From assembly GCA_947465345.1 (NCBI GenBank), contig CANHZL010000011.1, positions 1 through 28,799 on the forward strand: a DNA stretch of 28,799 nt, in the 5' to 3' direction. The notes beneath the pieces were generated by a model. The model ran no database searches. It saw only the letters and a program-made list of their open reading frames with translations, and was not told where the DNA came from. Position 1 is the first letter of the stretch, and each line of letters starts with the position of its first letter. The translations under genes and the position numbers were made by a program. Shown piece by piece: positions 25,291 through 28,799 of the stretch. The DNA is from Opitutia bacterium. GTDB taxonomy: Bacteria; Verrucomicrobiota; Verrucomicrobiae; Opitutales; UBA953.

Positions 25291-28020
25291 TTACTTGTAG
25301 GTGGCCAAGAAGGCGGCCACGTCAGCCACATCCTGGGCGCTCAGACCCAGCTGCTCGCCCGACATCATGAGGGAGCGGGTCATCTTGGACTGACCGGAGA
25401 CGCGATCCTTGGGGACGAGCTGGGTGATGCCGCCGGTGGAGGTGATCACGACCGGGTCGTTGTTAGACTGGAGACGGCCGTCGATGACGCCGGCGCCAGC
25501 CTTGAGCTTGAGGGTGACGCCTTCGTAGCCGAGGGCGATGTCGGCCGAGGGGTTCACGATGGCACGGACGAGGGCCTCGCGGCTCTGGCGCGTCGCCCAA
25601 CCTTTGAGTTCAGGACCGTAGGCCGGACCATTGCCGTTCAGCTGGTGGCACATGATGCAGCGCTGAGCGAGGCCGGCGCCCTTGGCGGCGTCGCCGGTCT
25701 TGGCGAGGACGTCCTGCTCGGAATAGGTGCCCGCAGGCGCCTCCGGGACCTGGATAGCGTTCACGACGACCTTCTTGGAGTCATAGACGCCGGCGTTCTT
25801 CAGCTCGGTGCGAATATCATAGGCGGACCAAAGGCCGGTCATGCGCATGAGGGCCCAGCCCTTGGCTTCGGAGGCGGACGGCGAACCGGCGGCGCACAGC
25901 TTGATCATCGCGAGAGCGGCTTCCTTGCTGTCCACGAAGGAGAGGGCTTCGACCGCGAGCGTGCGGGAAGCCTGCGAGACCTTGGCCGAAGAGGCGCGCG
26001 CGACGAACTCCTGGACCGCGTTGGCGGGGTGGAGCAACCAAGCGATGCGCTCGACTTCGGGCGACCAGGCCTCGGCGCCATCCTTGGCGAGTTCAGCCTT
26101 CACGGCGGACCAGACGGCGTCCTGCTTGTTGGCGGAACCGATGCCGAAGGCGGCGATCGAGTTCTTGTCGGAGACGTCCAGGCGACGAGCGAGCTCGATC
26201 AGGATCGGGACGGCCTTGTCGGCCGAGACGGTGTGCAGCGAAGTGGCGACGTCGCGGCGGACGGCCACATCGGCGTCCTTCGCGAGGTCGGCGGCGATGC
26301 CGAGGGTGTCATGGCCGGCGCGGCGCAGCGACTGGAAGGCGAGACGACGCAGCGAAGGATTCACATCCTTGAGCAAGGCTTTCGCGCGGGCGACGCCTTC
26401 TTCGCCGAGATGAGGCAGGAGCCAGACGCCGCGGGCGGCGACGTAGGGATTCTCGTCGCGCAGGATTTCCGAGACGGCCGGAAGGGCCTTGGCGCCGAAG
26501 CCCTTGAGGGCGTTGAAGCCGAGATGGCGGACGTTGACGGCGGGGTTGCGCAGCACGGCGGCGGCGCCGGCGGGCGACGAGACGTCGATCTTCGGGATGA
26601 CGGACTTGAAGCCCTTGGGAGCGATACGGTAGATCGCGCCGGTGCAGGTGTCGTCGAGCGTCTGGTGGCCGCCGACGCGGGAGTCGTACCAGTCGGCGAC
26701 GTAGATCGCGCCATCCGGACCGACGGCGACGTCGGACGGACGGAACAGGATGCGCGTGTTCGGCTTGTTGGCGGGATCCGCCTTGAGCTTATGGAAGTCC
26801 GTGCCTTCGAATTCGCGGGTCGGATTCGAAGTGATGAAGTCCTTGCGGGTCGCCTCGCTGAGGGCGAAAGAGCCCTTCTGAGCGACGAGCTTGTAAGCGA
26901 GGATCGTGTTGCGGGAAGGTTCGCAGTTCAGGAGCGTGCCATTCCAAGCCGAGCCGAGGGCGCCGTTCTCATAGACCGTGATGCCGGTCGGAGAACCGCC
27001 GCCGTAGACGTCGCCGACGTCCATGGTATCAGGATCGTCCTGACGCCAGTGGGCGCGCGGCATCGGCTGACCGGGGCGCTTGACGGAGTTATAGCTCGCG
27101 CCGGAAGGCGTGGTGTAACCGGCGGAACCGTACTCGAGCACGAAGGAAGTGCGGCAGCTCTGCGAATCGTCATTGTCGCCCTGGAAGAGGTCGCCGAGCG
27201 AGGACGGGAAGCTTTCGTAGCTGTTACGGTAGCCGTTGCCGAGGATTTCGAGACCGGTGCCATCGGTGTTGAGGCGGCCGGAGAAACCAGAGGACCAGAT
27301 GAAGCCGTCGTCGCTCTTGGCGCCGGCGACAGCCTTAGGGTCGTAGGGCCACTTGCCGCCGCGCTGGTCGACGTAGCCGCTGGAGATACGGAAGGTCTTG
27401 CCGGACTTGTCGGAGACTTCGGCGCCGCAGTTGCCGGCGTTGATGTAGAGCTTGCCATCCGGACCGGCGACCACGGCATGGAGCGAGTGGTCGTGGTCCT
27501 GGCCGCCGAAACCGGTGAGGAAGGTTTCTTTCTTGTCGACCGCGGGGTCGAACTTGCCGTCGCGATTCACGTCGGTGAACTTCGTGATGGTCGGAGCGTG
27601 CGAGACATAGACGACGTTATCGATGACGGCGATGCCGAGCGGCGAGGTCCACTCGGGGTCCTGGACGAAAGTCTGGACGGAATCAGCGAAGCCCTGGCCC
27701 TTGGTGTCGCTGAGGACGATCACGCGGTCGCCTTCGGGGCGACGCTTGCCGCCCTTGTTGTAGACGCGATAGTTGACGCCTTCGTTGACCCAGAGACGGC
27801 CTTGGGCGTCGAAGTCGATGTTCGTCGGATTGGCGAGCATCGGCGAGCGAGCCCAGAGCGTGACCTCGAGCCCTTCGGGCAACTGGAAGACCGAAGCGGG
27901 CAAAGAGCCGCCCTCCGACGGGACGTAGGGAGCGAGCGGAGCCTTGTCGGCAGCCAGCGCGGACTGGGATGAGGCGACCAGGGAGGCCGCAGCAAGAAGG
28001 ATGAAGGCGGAGCGGGGCAT
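25291..28020 (-). CDS. PVC-type secreted cytochrome c: beta-propeller, HEAT-like repeats and C-terminal haem domain
   Basis: A 909-residue periplasmic redox protein of the type abundant in Planctomycetes and Verrucomicrobia. A signal peptide (1-23, ending QSALA) is followed by a sugar-dehydrogenase-like beta-propeller (about 45-475) with blade motifs such as NPTNIDFDAQGRLWV and PSDVAVGPDGAIYVADWYDS. Helical HEAT-like repeats follow (about 485-740) and then a cytochrome c domain with haem motif CIMCH (Cys788, Cys791, His792) and a candidate distal Met at 885/886. These families are known as a putative membrane-bound dehydrogenase domain plus a haem-binding domain. The substrate is unknown; sugar or alcohol oxidation is a guess. 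A sugar isomerase-like gene lies 80 bases upstream on the same strand. Confidence 0.88.
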   Translation of the reverse strand: MPRSAFILLAAASLVASSQSALAADKAPLAPYVPSEGGSLPASVFQLPEGLEVTLWARSPMLANPTNIDFDAQGRLWVNEGVNYRVYNKGGKRRPEGDRVIVLSDTKGQGFADSVQTFVQDPEWTSPLGIAVIDNVVYVSHAPTITKFTDVNRDGKFDPAVDKKETFLTGFGGQDHDHSLHAVVAGPDGKLYINAGNCGAEVSDKSGKTFRISSGYVDQRGGKWPYDPKAVAGAKSDDGFIWSSGFSGRLNTDGTGLEILGNGYRNSYESFPSSLGDLFQGDNDDSQSCRTSFVLEYGSAGYTTPSGASYNSVKRPGQPMPRAHWRQDDPDTMDVGDVYGGGSPTGITVYENGALGSAWNGTLLNCEPSRNTILAYKLVAQKGSFALSEATRKDFITSNPTREFEGTDFHKLKADPANKPNTRILFRPSDVAVGPDGAIYVADWYDSRVGGHQTLDDTCTGAIYRIAPKGFKSVIPKIDVSSPAGAAAVLRNPAVNVRHLGFNALKGFGAKALPAVSEILRDENPYVAARGVWLLPHLGEEGVARAKALLKDVNPSLRRLAFQSLRRAGHDTLGIAADLAKDADVAVRRDVATSLHTVSADKAVPILIELARRLDVSDKNSIAAFGIGSANKQDAVWSAVKAELAKDGAEAWSPEVERIAWLLHPANAVQEFVARASSAKVSQASRTLAVEALSFVDSKEAALAMIKLCAAGSPSASEAKGWALMRMTGLWSAYDIRTELKNAGVYDSKKVVVNAIQVPEAPAGTYSEQDVLAKTGDAAKGAGLAQRCIMCHQLNGNGPAYGPELKGWATRQSREALVRAIVNPSADIALGYEGVTLKLKAGAGVIDGRLQSNNDPVVITSTGGITQLVPKDRVSGQSKMTRSLMMSGEQLGLSAQDVADVAAFLATYK

Positions 28021-28100
28021 GACGGGGAGACTGTTTCTACACCCCGGAAGACCGCAAGTTCCAGCCTATCTTTATTTAAGCCTACCCCTGCCCTCCGGGC

Positions 28101-28799
28101 TTAAGACCACCACTCCTTGAGGGTGGAGAAGTCCTTGCGGGTGGCGTCCATGGCGACCTTCAAGGCGCCCTGATCCGTGACCTTACCCTTAAGGTATTCG
28201 ACATGGAGGCAGACCGGGCCGGCGTAGCCGGACTTACGGAGAAGGGTTACGGAGTCCTTGCCGACCCTGCCCTCGGAGAGGGGGCAACCTTCGGCCACCC
28301 TCCCCTGCCAGGTGAAGTTCTTGAAGTAGACCATCGAGATATGGTCCCGGGCGAGGGCCAGATGGTTCGGCCAAGAGAGTCCGCCTTCGACCATCGCGTG
28401 GAAGAAATCGAAATTCCAGGAAAGTTCCTCGGGGCGATAGTCCTTCATCAAGGTCGCCATGTCCCAGACGGCGGCCCCGACATACTTCGGTCCGGAGTGA
28501 TTCTGGTAGCTCGGCAGGATCCGGATCTCGCGGCTGAGCGCGACCAGGTCGCGCAGCTGCGGACGGATCTCATCCAGTTCGGCCCAGAGGGGCTGCTTGC
28601 CGGAATACGCATACCACTTCATCCGGTAGCTCGGGATGCCGAGCGCGCGGGCGGTGCGCAGGACCTTCTCCGTCCGGTCGGCAGCGTTGACCGCGTTGAT
28701 GTCGGTCGTCATCAGCGTGATCTTCACGCCGCACTTCTTGAACGCTTCGACGAGTTTTGGCAGGTCTTCTTCGACGCGTGCCGGCTCGACATGTCCGCC
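28101..28799 (-). CDS. Sugar phosphate isomerase/epimerase-like TIM-barrel protein (5' end beyond the window)
   Basis: Belongs to the xylose isomerase-like TIM-barrel family (AP endonuclease family 2 fold), whose members isomerise or epimerise sugars and inositols. The frame stays open to the right edge; the last visible upstream codons read HVEPARVEEDLPKL, so the true start is beyond 28799. A GTG at 28727 is internal. Visible features include a KITLMTTDIN strand, a SYQNHSGPKYVG segment with a possible metal ligand, a SWNFDFFHAMVEGG segment, and the late strand GPVCLHVEYLKG. The substrate cannot be assigned. It lies 80 bases upstream of the cytochrome gene and may be co-transcribed with it. 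Confidence 0.78.
   Translation of the reverse strand, partial: GGHVEPARVEEDLPKLVEAFKKCGVKITLMTTDINAVNAADRTEKVLRTARALGIPSYRMKWYAYSGKQPLWAELDEIRPQLRDLVALSREIRILPSYQNHSGPKYVGAAVWDMATLMKDYRPEELSWNFDFFHAMVEGGLSWPNHLALARDHISMVYFKNFTWQGRVAEGCPLSEGRVGKDSVTLLRKSGYAGPVCLHVEYLKGKVTDQGALKVAMDATRKDFSTLKEWWS

Noticed and set aside
25279..27972. Very long open frame on the + strand opposite the PVC cytochrome gene
   Set aside because: It mirrors the real gene in a GC-rich codon pattern. Its translation is rich in Val, Gly, Asp, Glu and Arg without recognisable domains, while the minus-strand protein has a signal peptide, propeller motifs and a CxxCH haem site.

Overview
The window reads as chromosomal core-genome DNA of a GC-rich, Gram-negative bacterium, most likely in the Verrucomicrobiota (Opitutales-like). 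An outer membrane is implied by bamA, a Skp-like chaperone and lpxD. The phylum is suggested by a large PVC-type secreted cytochrome (propeller, helical repeats and a C-terminal CxxCH haem domain), by OleA/OleB homologues, and by the scarcity of Shine-Dalgarno motifs before obvious starts. This placement is inference; no database was searched. I see no insertion sequence, phage, CRISPR array or tRNA gene.

Layout, left to right. Positions 1-98 look like the 3' end of a 23S rRNA gene on the + strand, followed by about 480 bases without a convincing gene and no recognisable 5S rRNA. Next come a secreted trypsin-like protease (+), asnS (-), transaldolase (+), a two-gene unit of a SpoU-family RNA methyltransferase and a tiny membrane protein (-), and an iron-sulfur TrmA/RlmD-type RNA methyltransferase (+). 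gyrB-gyrA (-) follow. DnaA-box-like sites, one of them a perfect TTATCCACA, lie just upstream of gyrB.

Positions 11812-14978 hold a tightly packed minus-strand cluster, fabZ-fabI-oleA-oleB. It joins two fatty-acid elongation enzymes to the first and last enzymes of head-to-head hydrocarbon (long-chain olefin) synthesis. The middle genes oleC and oleD are not in the window. This is the most interesting metabolic unit here. A secreted two-cysteine peroxiredoxin (+) follows, sharing a bidirectional terminator with prs.

From 28799 down to 15654 every gene lies on the minus strand: a sugar isomerase/epimerase-like gene cut by the right edge, the PVC cytochrome, a translation/replication unit rplY-pth-rpsF-ssb-rplI (without the usual rpsR) ending in a strong terminator, and then dnaB-bamA-skp-lpxD-prs. 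The last unit couples the replicative helicase to outer-membrane protein and lipid A biogenesis and ends with PRPP synthetase. Several joints in these runs overlap by 4-8 bases, so translational coupling is likely.
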